Below are positions 1 to 7,069 of a stretch of 64,000 nt of DNA, piece after piece (position 1 is the stretch's first letter; every line of letters begins with the position of its first letter). The stretch is taken from the NCBI GenBank assembly GCA_036756705.1, contig DAIOKN010000007.1, positions 29,311 to 93,310 of the forward strand, written 5' to 3'. Below the pieces are notes generated by a model. It worked only from the letters and a program-made list of their open reading frames with translations, made no database searches and was not told the DNA's origin. Both the position numbers and the translations under genes were made by a program. Source of the stretch: Caproicibacter sp002399225. Lineage in GTDB: Bacteria; Bacillota; Clostridia; Oscillospirales; Acutalibacteraceae.

Positions 1-1769
1 TCTTCAGCGTCCGCGCTCCGAAGGGCGGCAATGGTTTGAAAATGCCGTAGCAGTGACTTCGCGCGTGTGGGGCCGACCCCCGCGATTTCCGTCAGGGAAG
101 AGGAAATCGCGGCTTTCTTCCGCGCCTGACGGTGATAACCGATGGCAAACCGGTGCACCTCTTCCTGGATAGAGGAAACCAGCGTGAAGGCGCTCCGGCT
201 GGAATTGATGGCAATTTCTCCACCGTCTTTCGCGATTGCGCGGGTTCGGTGCCTATCGTCTTTCACCATACCGAACAGAGGAATTTGCAGTCCGCTTTCC
301 TCCAGCACGGGGCGCACCGCAGACACCTGCCCCTTTCCTCCGTCAAGAAGGATCAGATCCGGCAGCCGGCCGAATCCCTCGCCGGTGTCTTTCTTTTTCC
401 GGTATTCTTCCAAGCGGCGGGAGATCACCTCCCTGAGGGAAGCGTAGTCGTCCTGCCCCGTCACGGTTCTGATCTTAAACTTGCGGTAGGCCGATCGAAG
501 CGGCCTTCCGTTCTCAAATACGACCATGCCGGCTACGTTTTCCCCGCCGGCCAGATTAGAAATATCATAAGCTTCAATATAAGCAGGGGGTTCCGAAAGG
601 CCGAGCAGATGCGCCAGCTCGTCCAGCGCAGAGGCTTCCCTGCCCGTTCGGCCCATTGTCTGAGCCAGTTGCTCCGCAGCATTGCTGCGGCACATCTGCA
701 CCAGCTGAGCCTGCTTCCCCTTTTGCGGAACCACAAGAGTAACTTTTTTCCCCGCTTTTTCGGTCAGCCAGCGAGAAAGTAAAGCTTCGTTTTCACTGGG
801 GCCGTCCAGTGAAACGCGCGGAGGGATTCTGCTGCGCATGGAGTAATACCGCTCCAGGAATTCGCCTCTTGCCTCTTTCGCATCTCCGACCTCTCCTATC
901 AGAAAGGTTTCTCTGTCGCACAGCCTTCCATTCTGAAACCGGAACACTTCAAAGCAGCTTTTTTCCGAACCCTGCGTCAGTGCAATCACATCCTGCTCTT
1001 TGATGCGGGAAGCAACCACTTTCTGACGAGCCCCCATCTTCCGGATTGCCGCAATGCGGTCGCGCAGACGGGCCGCACGTTCAAATTCCAGCTTTTCCGC
1101 CGCTTCGTTCATTTTTTCCGTCAGGGCGCGAATGCTTTTTGCGCTGCCTCCGCGCAGAAATTCCAAGGCGTCCGCAACAGATTCCCGGTATTCTTCCTCC
1201 CTGATTTTTTCGCGGCAGGGTGCACAGCACTGCTTGATATAATAGTAGAGGCAAGGCCGGCCCTTGCCGATGTCCTGGGGGAATTTTCTGCTGCACGACG
1301 GCAACCGAAAAATTTTCTGCGCCTCATCCACCGACTGCCGTACCGACCAGGAACTGATATAGGGCCCGATGTACTCCGCACCGTCATCCGCAATTCGCTT
1401 TGCCTCCGAAATTCTCGGCCACGGACCGGAGCTGACGCGGATATAATGATAGCCCTTATCGTCCTTCAGAAGGATATTATACTTTGGCGAATACTGCTTA
1501 ATCAAGCTGCATTCTAGAACCAGAGCCTCGAATTCGCTGTCGGTCAGAATATACTCAAAGGTATCCACATTGGCAACCATGCGGCGGACTTTGGCATCGT
1601 GATTTTTTTCCGACCCGAAATACTGGCTAACCCGGTTTTTCAGGGCTTTTGCTTTGCCGACATAAATGATTTTCCCGGTTTTATCATGCATCAGGTAAAC
1701 GCCGGGGCTCAGCGGAAGACGCATGGCGCGTGTACGGAGTTCTTTTTTGTGTTTTTCCTGCTCGGTCAA
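1..1769 (-). CDS. uvrC: Excinuclease ABC subunit C, 3' end cut by the window edge
   Basis: UvrC makes the dual incisions beside UvrB-bound DNA lesions in nucleotide excision repair. The reverse-strand frame is open from position 1769 to the left edge, 589 codons. The N-terminal GIY-YIG nuclease is visible at about residues 18-50 (PGVYLM ... IIYVGKA), a UVR domain in the middle (near 1050-1160), and the C-terminal helix-hairpin-helix region at the edge (EIAGVGPTRAKSLLRHF). UvrC is usually about 600 residues, so only the last few codons should be missing. I chose the TTG at 1767-1769 because an AGGAGAGG Shine-Dalgarno lies at good spacing upstream. It sits downstream of ptsH, separated by a strong terminator, so it depends on read-through or its own promoter. 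Confidence 0.95.
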   Translation of the reverse strand, partial: MTEQEKHKKELRTRAMRLPLSPGVYLMHDKTGKIIYVGKAKALKNRVSQYFGSEKNHDAKVRRMVANVDTFEYILTDSEFEALVLECSLIKQYSPKYNILLKDDKGYHYIRVSSGPWPRISEAKRIADDGAEYIGPYISSWSVRQSVDEAQKIFRLPSCSRKFPQDIGKGRPCLYYYIKQCCAPCREKIREEEYRESVADALEFLRGGSAKSIRALTEKMNEAAEKLEFERAARLRDRIAAIRKMGARQKVVASRIKEQDVIALTQGSEKSCFEVFRFQNGRLCDRETFLIGEVGDAKEARGEFLERYYSMRSRIPPRVSLDGPSENEALLSRWLTEKAGKKVTLVVPQKGKQAQLVQMCRSNAAEQLAQTMGRTGREASALDELAHLLGLSEPPAYIEAYDISNLAGGENVAGMVVFENGRPLRSAYRKFKIRTVTGQDDYASLREVISRRLEEYRKKKDTGEGFGRLPDLILLDGGKGQVSAVRPVLEESGLQIPLFGMVKDDRHRTRAIAKDGGEIAINSSRSAFTLVSSIQEEVHRFAIGYHRQARKKAAISSSLTEIAGVGPTRAKSLLRHFQTIAALRSADAE

Positions 1770-1816
1770 TACGGTTCCTCTCCTTTTCTTCAGCCTTTTC
1801 AAGAGGCCGGCCGTAC

Positions 1817-1843
1817 AAAAAAAGCACCGCTCTCAAGCGGTGC
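1817..1843 (-). terminator. Rho-independent terminator after ptsH
   Basis: A perfect 8-bp stem (GCACCGCT / AGCGGTGC, tetraloop) at 1824-1843 is followed on the minus strand by seven T. It lies 18 nt beyond the ptsH stop and before uvrC. Confidence 0.9.
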
Positions 1844-1860
1844 CATATGGTTTAAGCGGA

Positions 1861-2124
1861 TTACTCGGAGAAGCCGGACTGCACCAGCTGCACCAGCCCG
1901 TCCACAGCTTTCTGCTCATCGGCCCCGTCCGCAATAATTTTGATGTTGGTCCCCCCGACGATGCCAAGAGAAAGAACACCCAGCAAACTTTTCGCATTGA
2001 CGCGTCTTTCGTCCTTTTCCACCCAGATGGAAGACTTGAACTCATTTGCCTTTTGAATAAAAAAAGTTGCCGGACGAGCATGCAGACCCACCTGGTTCTG
2101 CACCAAGACCTCTTTTACATACAT
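1861..2124 (-). CDS. ptsH: HPr phosphocarrier protein
   Basis: An 87-residue HPr of the phosphotransferase system. Seen: the active-site loop GLHARPA with His15, phosphorylated by enzyme I, and Ser46 in NAKSLLGVLSLG, the regulatory serine phosphorylated by HPr kinase. Both residues are present, so it is HPr rather than Crh (which lacks His15). The Met at 2122-2124 is preferred over an upstream in-frame Met because GGAGT lies just before it and the resulting protein has the family length. The matching kinase gene hprK is about 39 kb away in this window. The gene stands alone between its own promoter and terminator, without ptsI. Confidence 0.95.
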   Translation of the reverse strand: MYVKEVLVQNQVGLHARPATFFIQKANEFKSSIWVEKDERRVNAKSLLGVLSLGIVGGTNIKIIADGADEQKAVDGLVQLVQSGFSE

Positions 2125-2196
2125 TCTAAATCCACTCCTACACAAAATCATATCCGCGAAGGTATTCGACACCGGTAGATATCCATAATCAGCTAT

Positions 2197-2224
2197 ATTA
2201 TATCACATTTCATGGACCCGTCAA
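2197..2224 (-). promoter_or_regulatory. SigmaA promoter for ptsH
   Basis: TTGACG, 16-bp spacer, TATAAT on the minus strand. The predicted transcript starts near 2190 and gives a leader of about 65 nt before ptsH. Confidence 0.75.
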
Positions 2225-2342
2225 TGAAATTTGGAAACTTTGGATTGATTACCCAACGAGGCACATTGTATTTCGCTCTATTTGTGCAATCTGATGGAAA
2301 TGTTGAAAATTTTTGTTCTGTCTGCCAACGATTGCCACAAAA

Positions 2343-3092
2343 TCAATCTATTTTATCTCGCAGACTTTCCGCACAGGAGTTCAGGAACCGGCGGTCCTCC
2401 TCCGTCAGGTCTGCCCTTTTCAGCAGATCCGGTCGTTTTTGGGCCGTTCTCGTCAGCGATTGCTCCCGCCTCCAGCGGCGCACCATCTCATGGTTTCCGC
2501 TGAGCAGAATTTCCGGAGCCAAATGCCCGCGCCAGTTGGCCGGACGGGTATACTGCGGGTACTCCAGCAAAGAATGGAAATGGCTCTCTTCCTCATAGCA
2601 CTCGGCGCTCGACAGAACGTCGGGCACCATGCGGCAGACGGCATCTGCCAGCAAAAGGGCGGGCAGTTCCCCGCCCGTCACCACATAGTCCCCAATGGAA
2701 ATCTCCTCATCCACATAGGAATCCAGCACACGTTCATCCACGCCTTCATAGTGCCCGCAGAGAAGCACAAGGCCTTCCAGCTTGGAAAGCTCGAAGACTC
2801 TGCGCTGCGTCAGAGTCTTTCCTTGCGGAGAAAGATAGACGGTATGCGGTTTTTTCCCGAGATGTGCAATCAGATCATCCATACAAAGGGCAATCGGCTC
2901 CGCTTTCAGCAGCATTCCCATCCCGCCGCCAAACGGGGAATCATCGACTGTGCTGTGCTTGTCCGCCGCGTAATTCCGGATTTGATGGCAGCAGACCTGC
3001 ACTGCTCCCTTTTTACGTGCGCGCCCGATGATGCTTTCTGCCATGACAGCTTCGCACATCTCGGGAAAAAGTGTTAATAAATCAATCCTCAT
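2343..3092 (-). CDS. trmD: tRNA (guanine-N1)-methyltransferase
   Basis: TrmD methylates G37 of tRNAs that read CNN codons, using S-adenosylmethionine, and so prevents +1 frameshifting. The 249-residue product has the SPOUT-fold signatures: an N-terminal MRIDLLTLFPEM, PFGGGMGMLLK, and the trefoil-knot cofactor loop (IGDYVVTGGELPALLLADA) in the second half. I chose the ATG at 3090-3092; a TTG two codons upstream (3098) is possible. It overlaps the rimM 3' end by 11 nt, so it is translationally coupled. In most Firmicutes rplS follows trmD; here it does not, and the next gene is the independently promoted ptsH. Confidence 0.95.
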   Translation of the reverse strand: MRIDLLTLFPEMCEAVMAESIIGRARKKGAVQVCCHQIRNYAADKHSTVDDSPFGGGMGMLLKAEPIALCMDDLIAHLGKKPHTVYLSPQGKTLTQRRVFELSKLEGLVLLCGHYEGVDERVLDSYVDEEISIGDYVVTGGELPALLLADAVCRMVPDVLSSAECYEEESHFHSLLEYPQYTRPANWRGHLAPEILLSGNHEMVRRWRREQSLTRTAQKRPDLLKRADLTEEDRRFLNSCAESLRDKID

Positions 3093-3597
3093 CGTCAAAG
3101 ATCCCTTTGATCGGCCGAATCAGCATTTTCCCTTTTTCCAGGTCGATTTCCCCGATAAATTCCGGGACCGCCGGGATCAAATAATTTTTATGATCCTGCG
3201 CGGTAATCTGATAAACGTCGTTGGCCCCGGTCCGCATGACGCGGCTCAGGGTCCCGTAATAAAGGAAGGTGTCGGCGTCAAAGACTTCAAGGCCAATCAA
3301 ATCCTGCATGAAATAGTGCCCCTGCGGAAGGGCGGCATCTTCCCGGTTCAGATAAAGAATTTTGTTCCGGTAAGTATCCGCCTTTTCGACGGAATCCACT
3401 CCTTCCAGCACCATGAGAAGATTCTCTTTATGGACCCGCGAGGAAACTACCCGGACCCGGGTCTCCCCTTTATTCAGATACAGGGTGGTAAATTTCATCA
3501 GAAATTCAGGGGAGTCGCACCAAGGCTCTACGCGGAGTTCCCCTTTTATGCCATGTGTCCCCACAATCTTGCCGGCTTCCAGATATCTCTTTTGCAT
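3082..3597 (-). CDS. rimM: Ribosome maturation factor RimM
   Basis: RimM binds S19 and helps assemble the head of the 30S subunit. The 171-residue protein has the typical N-terminal motif GKIVGTHGIKGELRV (about residues 8-22) and a C-terminal PRC-barrel ending in an acidic tail (DDED). It is transcribed ahead of trmD with overlapping ends. The 350 nt between khpA and rimM are unusually long for this operon and carry hairpins, so expression of rimM-trmD may be tuned separately from the upstream genes. Confidence 0.95.
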   Translation of the reverse strand: MQKRYLEAGKIVGTHGIKGELRVEPWCDSPEFLMKFTTLYLNKGETRVRVVSSRVHKENLLMVLEGVDSVEKADTYRNKILYLNREDAALPQGHYFMQDLIGLEVFDADTFLYYGTLSRVMRTGANDVYQITAQDHKNYLIPAVPEFIGEIDLEKGKMLIRPIKGIFDDED

Positions 3598-3632
3598 AAC
3601 TTCTCCCTAAAATTCATACAGCATTTTCAGAT

Positions 3633-3660
3633 AAAATAGCTGAAAAGGTCTAAAGTACAA
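3633..3660 (-). promoter_or_regulatory. Possible weak promoter for rimM-trmD with flanking inverted repeat
   Basis: TTGTAC, 16 bp, TATTTT on the minus strand. An inverted repeat TTTTCAG / CTGAAAA (3624-3646) spans the -10 element. It could be an operator or an RNA hairpin. The -10 match is poor. Confidence 0.35.
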
Positions 3661-3667
3661 ATGAAAA

Positions 3668-3701
3668 AGCCCAATTTTTAGAACTGGCGGTGAATTGGGC
3701 T
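3668..3701 (-). terminator. Hairpin with T-rich tail between khpA and rimM
   Basis: A 9-bp stem AGCCCAATT / AATTGGGCT with a 16-nt loop, followed on the minus strand by TTTTTC. It looks like a terminator or attenuator upstream of rimM. Confidence 0.6.
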
Positions 3702-3725
3702 GCTAACAGCAATAAAAATTTTCAA
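3678..3725 (-). CDS. Possible 15-codon leader peptide upstream of rimM
   Basis: A TTG start at 3723-3725 stands 8 nt behind a full AAAGGAGGT ribosome-binding site and opens a 15-codon frame (MKIFIAVSSPIHRQF) that ends with TAA inside the following terminator-like hairpin. The binding site is itself base-paired in an upstream hairpin (3734-3769). This layout is typical of translational attenuation, but the frame is very short and may be chance. No homologue is known to me. Confidence 0.3.
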   Translation of the reverse strand: MKIFIAVSSPIHRQF

Positions 3726-3733
3726 AAGAAAAG

Positions 3734-3769
3734 ACCTCCTTTTTGTATTGATGCTACATCAAAGGAGGT
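3734..3769 (-). promoter_or_regulatory. Hairpin that masks a strong Shine-Dalgarno sequence
   Basis: ACCTCCTTT (3734-3742) pairs with AAAGGAGGT (3761-3769), and an inner TTGATG/CATCAA stem extends the helix. On the minus strand the 3' arm is AAAGGAGGT followed by a T/C-rich run, so it can act either as a terminator or as a sequestered ribosome-binding site. Confidence 0.55.
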
Positions 3770-3944
3770 TTCCCTCAAACTAGGTGGCAGCGGGATGCGG
3801 AACTTTGCAGCGCAAGTCTCTTTTTATCCAATCGGCAGCACCCTGTCCGGCTGGCACTGAACGCGCAAAACCCCCTGCTCTGCATTTTTAAGTAGCAGGA
3901 ACACGGCAGAAAGGCTCGGAAAACAGCCCGGCCGCCAAAAAATT

Positions 3945-4187
3945 TCAGTCGATTTCCACGGCGACTTTGAGGCCCGCACGGGTGGCGGCAGCCCTCATCA
4001 CAATGCGAATCGCCTTGGCAATCCGTCCCTGCCTGCCAATTACCCTCCCCATATCGTTTTCCGCAACATGAAGATGGTATACGACCGTTCCATCCTCCGA
4101 TGGCTGATCGGTTTCCACACGGACGAGTTCCGGAGCCTCTACAAGGCCCTGGGCAATGGATAACAGCAGTTCCTCCATGAGAGGCAC
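3945..4187 (-). CDS. khpA: KH-domain RNA-binding protein KhpA
   Basis: An 80-residue single-KH-domain protein. The GxxG loop is in VIGRQGRIAKAIR, and the fold follows a beta-alpha-alpha-beta layout. In other Firmicutes KhpA pairs with KhpB/EloR and affects cell elongation and mRNA binding. The gene lies 12 nt after rpsP in the usual rpsP-khpA pair. An internal Met at codon 4 is an alternative start. Confidence 0.93.
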   Translation of the reverse strand: MPLMEELLLSIAQGLVEAPELVRVETDQPSEDGTVVYHLHVAENDMGRVIGRQGRIAKAIRIVMRAAATRAGLKVAVEID

Positions 4188-4199
4188 CTCCTCCGTTTC

Positions 4200-4442
4200 T
4201 TAGAGCACACCGTGCTTTTTAAACAGGGCTTTCACGGTGTCGGTCGGCTGCGCGCCGTTTGCGATCCAGGTTTTGGCCTTTTCGGCATCGACTTTTACCA
4301 CAGACGGTTCCTCCAGAGGATTATAGTACCCAATCTCCTCAATGAAGCGCCCGTCACGCGGGAAGCGGGAATCCGCCACTACAATGCGATAGAACGGGGA
4401 TTTTTTGGCTCCCATTCTGCGAAGTCTGATTTTTACTGCCAT
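4200..4442 (-). CDS. rpsP: 30S ribosomal protein S16
   Basis: S16 is an early-binding protein of the 30S body. The 80 residues begin MAVKIRLRRMGAKKSPFYR and contain the family motif ADSRFPRDGRFIEEIGYYNP. I chose the Met at 4440-4442 because GGAGGTG lies just upstream; a longer frame reaches 4478 but adds a non-homologous extension. It sits between ffh and khpA in the signal-recognition/translation operon. Confidence 0.97.
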   Translation of the reverse strand: MAVKIRLRRMGAKKSPFYRIVVADSRFPRDGRFIEEIGYYNPLEEPSVVKVDAEKAKTWIANGAQPTDTVKALFKKHGVL

Positions 4443-4505
4443 TGTTTTCACCTCCATGAACCTGACATTTATCTTCACCGGCCTAGAAAGCCGGATGAAT
4501 TCCTT

Positions 4506-5834
4506 TTAAAGCGGTCTTCCCATACCGGCAAAGCGCCGGCGCAGGCCCTTCTTCTTAAACTGCTTCATCAGTTTTTTCATCTGCTCGAACTGCTTGAGCA
4601 AGCGGTTGACGTCTTCCACTTTCATGCCGCTGCCCGCAGCGACACGCCTTTTGCGGGAAGGATTCATCAGTTCGGGCTTTTTCCTTTCCCGGGGCGTCAT
4701 GGAAAGAAGGATCGCTTCCGTGCGGTCGATCTGGCGGTCGTCGATCGGGATGTCCTTCATCTGCTGACTTATCCCCGGCATCTTTTGCAGCACGTCCTGA
4801 ATCGGCCCCATTTTTTTCATCTGGCGGATCTGATCAAGCATATCCTCCAGATCGATCCGATTCTTCATCAACTTTTCCGCCGTCTTCTGAGCAGCCTTCT
4901 GATCCAGATTCTTCTGGGCATCTTCAATCAGTGTGAGCACATCGCCCATACCGAGAATTCGGGATGCCATGCGGTCGGGGTGAAACACTTCCAAATCAGA
5001 AAGCTTTTCGCCCGTGCCGGCGAACTTGATCGGCCGGCCTGTCACCGCACGCACGGAAAGTGCGGCGCCGCCGCGCGCATCGCCGTCCAGCTTAGTCAGG
5101 ACAACGCCGGTGATGTCGAGCAGTTCATGAAACGACTTCGCAACATTGACTGCCTCCTGGCCGGTCATGGCATCCACAACCAGCAGGATATCGGTGGGCT
5201 GTACCGCCTCTTTGATGCGGCGCAGCTCATCCATCAGAGCCTCGTCGATCTGCAACCGGCCGGCTGTGTCAATCAGGACAAAATCGTTGCCGTAATCCTT
5301 CGCGTGTTTGACTGCGTTCCGGCTGATCTTCACCGGGTCGCCGTTCCCCTCTTCGAAGACGGGCACCCCGGCCTGTTCGCCGAGAACCTGAAGCTGCTGG
5401 ATCGCAGCGGGGCGGTAAACGTCGCAGGCCGCCAAAAGCGGCCTGTGGCCCTGATTTTTCAGCATCAGCGCCAGTTTTGCGGCGTGGGTCGTCTTGCCGG
5501 AGCCCTGCAGCCCACAAAACAGCACCACGGCCGGCGGCGAAGACGGGCTGTTGAGGCGGGATTCTCCGCCCCCCATCAAAGCCGTCAGCTCTTCATCGAC
5601 GATTTTAACAACCATCTGGGCCGGAGTCAGGCTTTCCATAACTTCTTTTCCGACGGCACGCTCGCTCACCTTGGCGACGAAATCCTTAGCCACCTTGTAG
5701 TTGACATCCGCTTCCAAAAGAGCCATCCGAACCTCGCGCATAGCCTCTTTCACATCGGATTCACTGAGCTTGCCTTTGGAACGCAGGCGTTTGAACGCCG
5801 CAGAAAGCTTCTCTGATAGATTTTCAAACGCCAA
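4506..5834 (-). CDS. ffh: Signal recognition particle protein Ffh
   Basis: Ffh is the GTPase of the bacterial SRP that targets nascent membrane proteins to FtsY and SecYEG. The 442 residues show the N domain, the G1 loop GLQGSGKTTHAAKLA (near residue 107), DTAGRLQIDE, TKLDGDARGG and GTGEKLSDLE of the NG domain, then the methionine-rich M domain with the RNA-binding SRKRRVAAGSG motif. The usual 4.5S/scRNA gene is not visible in this window. The regulator-like ylxM lies 12 nt upstream. Confidence 0.97.
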   Translation of the reverse strand: MAFENLSEKLSAAFKRLRSKGKLSESDVKEAMREVRMALLEADVNYKVAKDFVAKVSERAVGKEVMESLTPAQMVVKIVDEELTALMGGGESRLNSPSSPPAVVLFCGLQGSGKTTHAAKLALMLKNQGHRPLLAACDVYRPAAIQQLQVLGEQAGVPVFEEGNGDPVKISRNAVKHAKDYGNDFVLIDTAGRLQIDEALMDELRRIKEAVQPTDILLVVDAMTGQEAVNVAKSFHELLDITGVVLTKLDGDARGGAALSVRAVTGRPIKFAGTGEKLSDLEVFHPDRMASRILGMGDVLTLIEDAQKNLDQKAAQKTAEKLMKNRIDLEDMLDQIRQMKKMGPIQDVLQKMPGISQQMKDIPIDDRQIDRTEAILLSMTPRERKKPELMNPSRKRRVAAGSGMKVEDVNRLLKQFEQMKKLMKQFKKKGLRRRFAGMGRPL

Positions 5835-5846
5835 AGCGATTCCTCC

Positions 5847-6212
5847 TTATTCGTTACAAAGCCTGCGGGTAATTTCAAGAATTTTTTTTGCGTCTTCGTC
5901 AATTTCCCGCGCATAAATATAATGCTGGTTGTACTCCCGGATGCGCCCGGCGGCCTCGCCAATCTTCTGCAAACCGTCCATCATCTCGCGGAACCGGTGG
6001 ACCAGGCCGAGTTTTTGCTCCATCTCAAGGAGCTGCCCTTCGGCGCGTTTAACAAAGTCATGCACGCCCTGCCGGGTAATTCCCTCGTTTTCCGCAATCT
6101 CAGAAAGGGACAGGTCATCGTTGTAATAATATTCAACAATCCGCCGCTGTTTTTCCGTCAGCATGGAACCGTAGAAATCAAACAGAAGCGAAATATGCAG
6201 ATCCTTCGCCAT
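5847..6212 (-). CDS. ylxM: YlxM/UPF0122 helix-turn-helix protein
   Basis: A 121-residue protein of the YlxM (p13) family, almost always encoded next to ffh and linked to SRP function. Residues 20-60 form a sigma-70-region-4-like helix-turn-helix (LSLSEIAENEGITRQGVHDF). It is the first gene of the ylxM-ffh-rpsP-khpA operon, about 50 nt behind a perfect SigmaA promoter. A direct DNA target is not established for the family. Confidence 0.92.
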   Translation of the reverse strand: MAKDLHISLLFDFYGSMLTEKQRRIVEYYYNDDLSLSEIAENEGITRQGVHDFVKRAEGQLLEMEQKLGLVHRFREMMDGLQKIGEAAGRIREYNQHYIYAREIDEDAKKILEITRRLCNE

Positions 6213-6260
6213 CCGACCGCCTCCATCGAGGTGTAAAGTTCATTCTCTTTACAGATGGTA

Positions 6261-6289
6261 ATTATACTATAAAAGAAACGAGCTGTCAA
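6261..6289 (-). promoter_or_regulatory. Consensus SigmaA promoter of the ylxM-ffh-rpsP operon
   Basis: TTGACA, exactly 17 bp, TATAAT on the minus strand. The start of ylxM lies about 50 nt downstream. This should be one of the strongest promoters in the window. Confidence 0.88.
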
Positions 6290-6298
6290 GAAAGATTT

Positions 6299-6958
6299 TC
6301 AGCCGGTCTGCCTCACGGAAGGCATAAATTTTGTATAAAAGATACCGTCCTGCATCCGAAGGGATGTCATCTTCAATTGGGCGGAAATGCCGGAAACCGG
6401 AACGAGAAATAAAGATTTTGTGCTGCACACCAGCGTATTCCCCTGCCGGGAAAGAATGGACGGCAGCCGCTTTTCCGCAAAATTCAGCGCGGTGCTGACC
6501 GGAATTGGAAGCCGCCCGACTTTCACCGACCGCACGGCAAATTTCATCTCTTCAGAAGTGCTGTCAAAAGAAGGCGCAAGGTTTACAAGAACGCCAAATC
6601 GTTTCCCTTTGTATTTTACGGGAAAATAGACGTTAGCCGTGCTATCTTTCCCCGCCGTGACGGAAAGGGCCGAAACTCCCATCCGGGAACTGGTTTCTGC
6701 ATTGTCCTGAAGCAGACCGTTCAGCCACCCGCCGACTTCTTCTGGAGTCAGGGCCGTTTCCCTGCCGGAAATGGAGGCCGCCGCCACTTTCGAGACCGCC
6801 GTGTCGGACGGTTTCGGCAGAGAGACGCCGGCATTCGGATCGCTGAATAGCATCCAGCTCAGGATACAAAAGACTGCCAAAAGAACGGCAAGGAGCGAAA
6901 GAATCACCGTCAGGGCAGTTCGCCCCCGGCTCCTGCCGCCTATATGCCTTGGTTGCAT
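6299..6958 (-). CDS. Membrane-anchored protein resembling YpmS (DUF2140)
   Basis: 219 residues with a basic N-terminus (RGGRSRGR type), one hydrophobic segment at about residues 15-37, and an extracytoplasmic domain. The stretch VKVGRLPIPVSTALNF with a preceding FPVKYKGKRFGVLVNLAPSF resembles the YpmS/DUF2140 pattern. The function of that family is unknown. It lies between mutS2 and the ylxM promoter on the same strand, but a terminator-like hairpin separates it from mutS2. Family assignment is by pattern memory only. Confidence 0.65.
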   Translation of the reverse strand: MQPRHIGGRSRGRTALTVILSLLAVLLAVFCILSWMLFSDPNAGVSLPKPSDTAVSKVAAASISGRETALTPEEVGGWLNGLLQDNAETSSRMGVSALSVTAGKDSTANVYFPVKYKGKRFGVLVNLAPSFDSTSEEMKFAVRSVKVGRLPIPVSTALNFAEKRLPSILSRQGNTLVCSTKSLFLVPVSGISAQLKMTSLRMQDGIFYTKFMPSVRQTG

Positions 6959-6983
6959 TTTTCATACCTCCTGCTTTTTAATA

Positions 6984-7040
6984 GGAAAAGGGCGGCAGCA
7001 ACAAAACGGCGGTTCTCCCCGTTCTGCGATTCTGCCACCC
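6984..7040 (-). terminator. Probable terminator after mutS2
   Basis: GGGCGGCAG (6990-6998) pairs with CTGCCACCC (7032-7040, one wobble) around an inner AACGG/CCGTT stem, followed on the minus strand by CTTTTCC. Confidence 0.5.
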
Positions 7041-7069
7041 AAAACAGAGTTTGCCCCTCTGTCCGCATT

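Noticed and set aside
3780..3944. Possible T-box, cobalamin riboswitch, SRP RNA or 6S RNA in the khpA-rimM gap
   Set aside because: The AGGTGGCAGCGGG stretch lacks the T-box core and a specifier loop, no B12 box is seen, and the GGAAGCAGCC signature of SRP RNA is absent. The gap is kept only as an unexplained structured region.
4212..5816. 534-codon plus-strand open frame
   Set aside because: It is the exact shadow of ffh and rpsP on the other strand; it has no binding site and the composition (His/Arg/Leu-rich) is typical of antisense frames.
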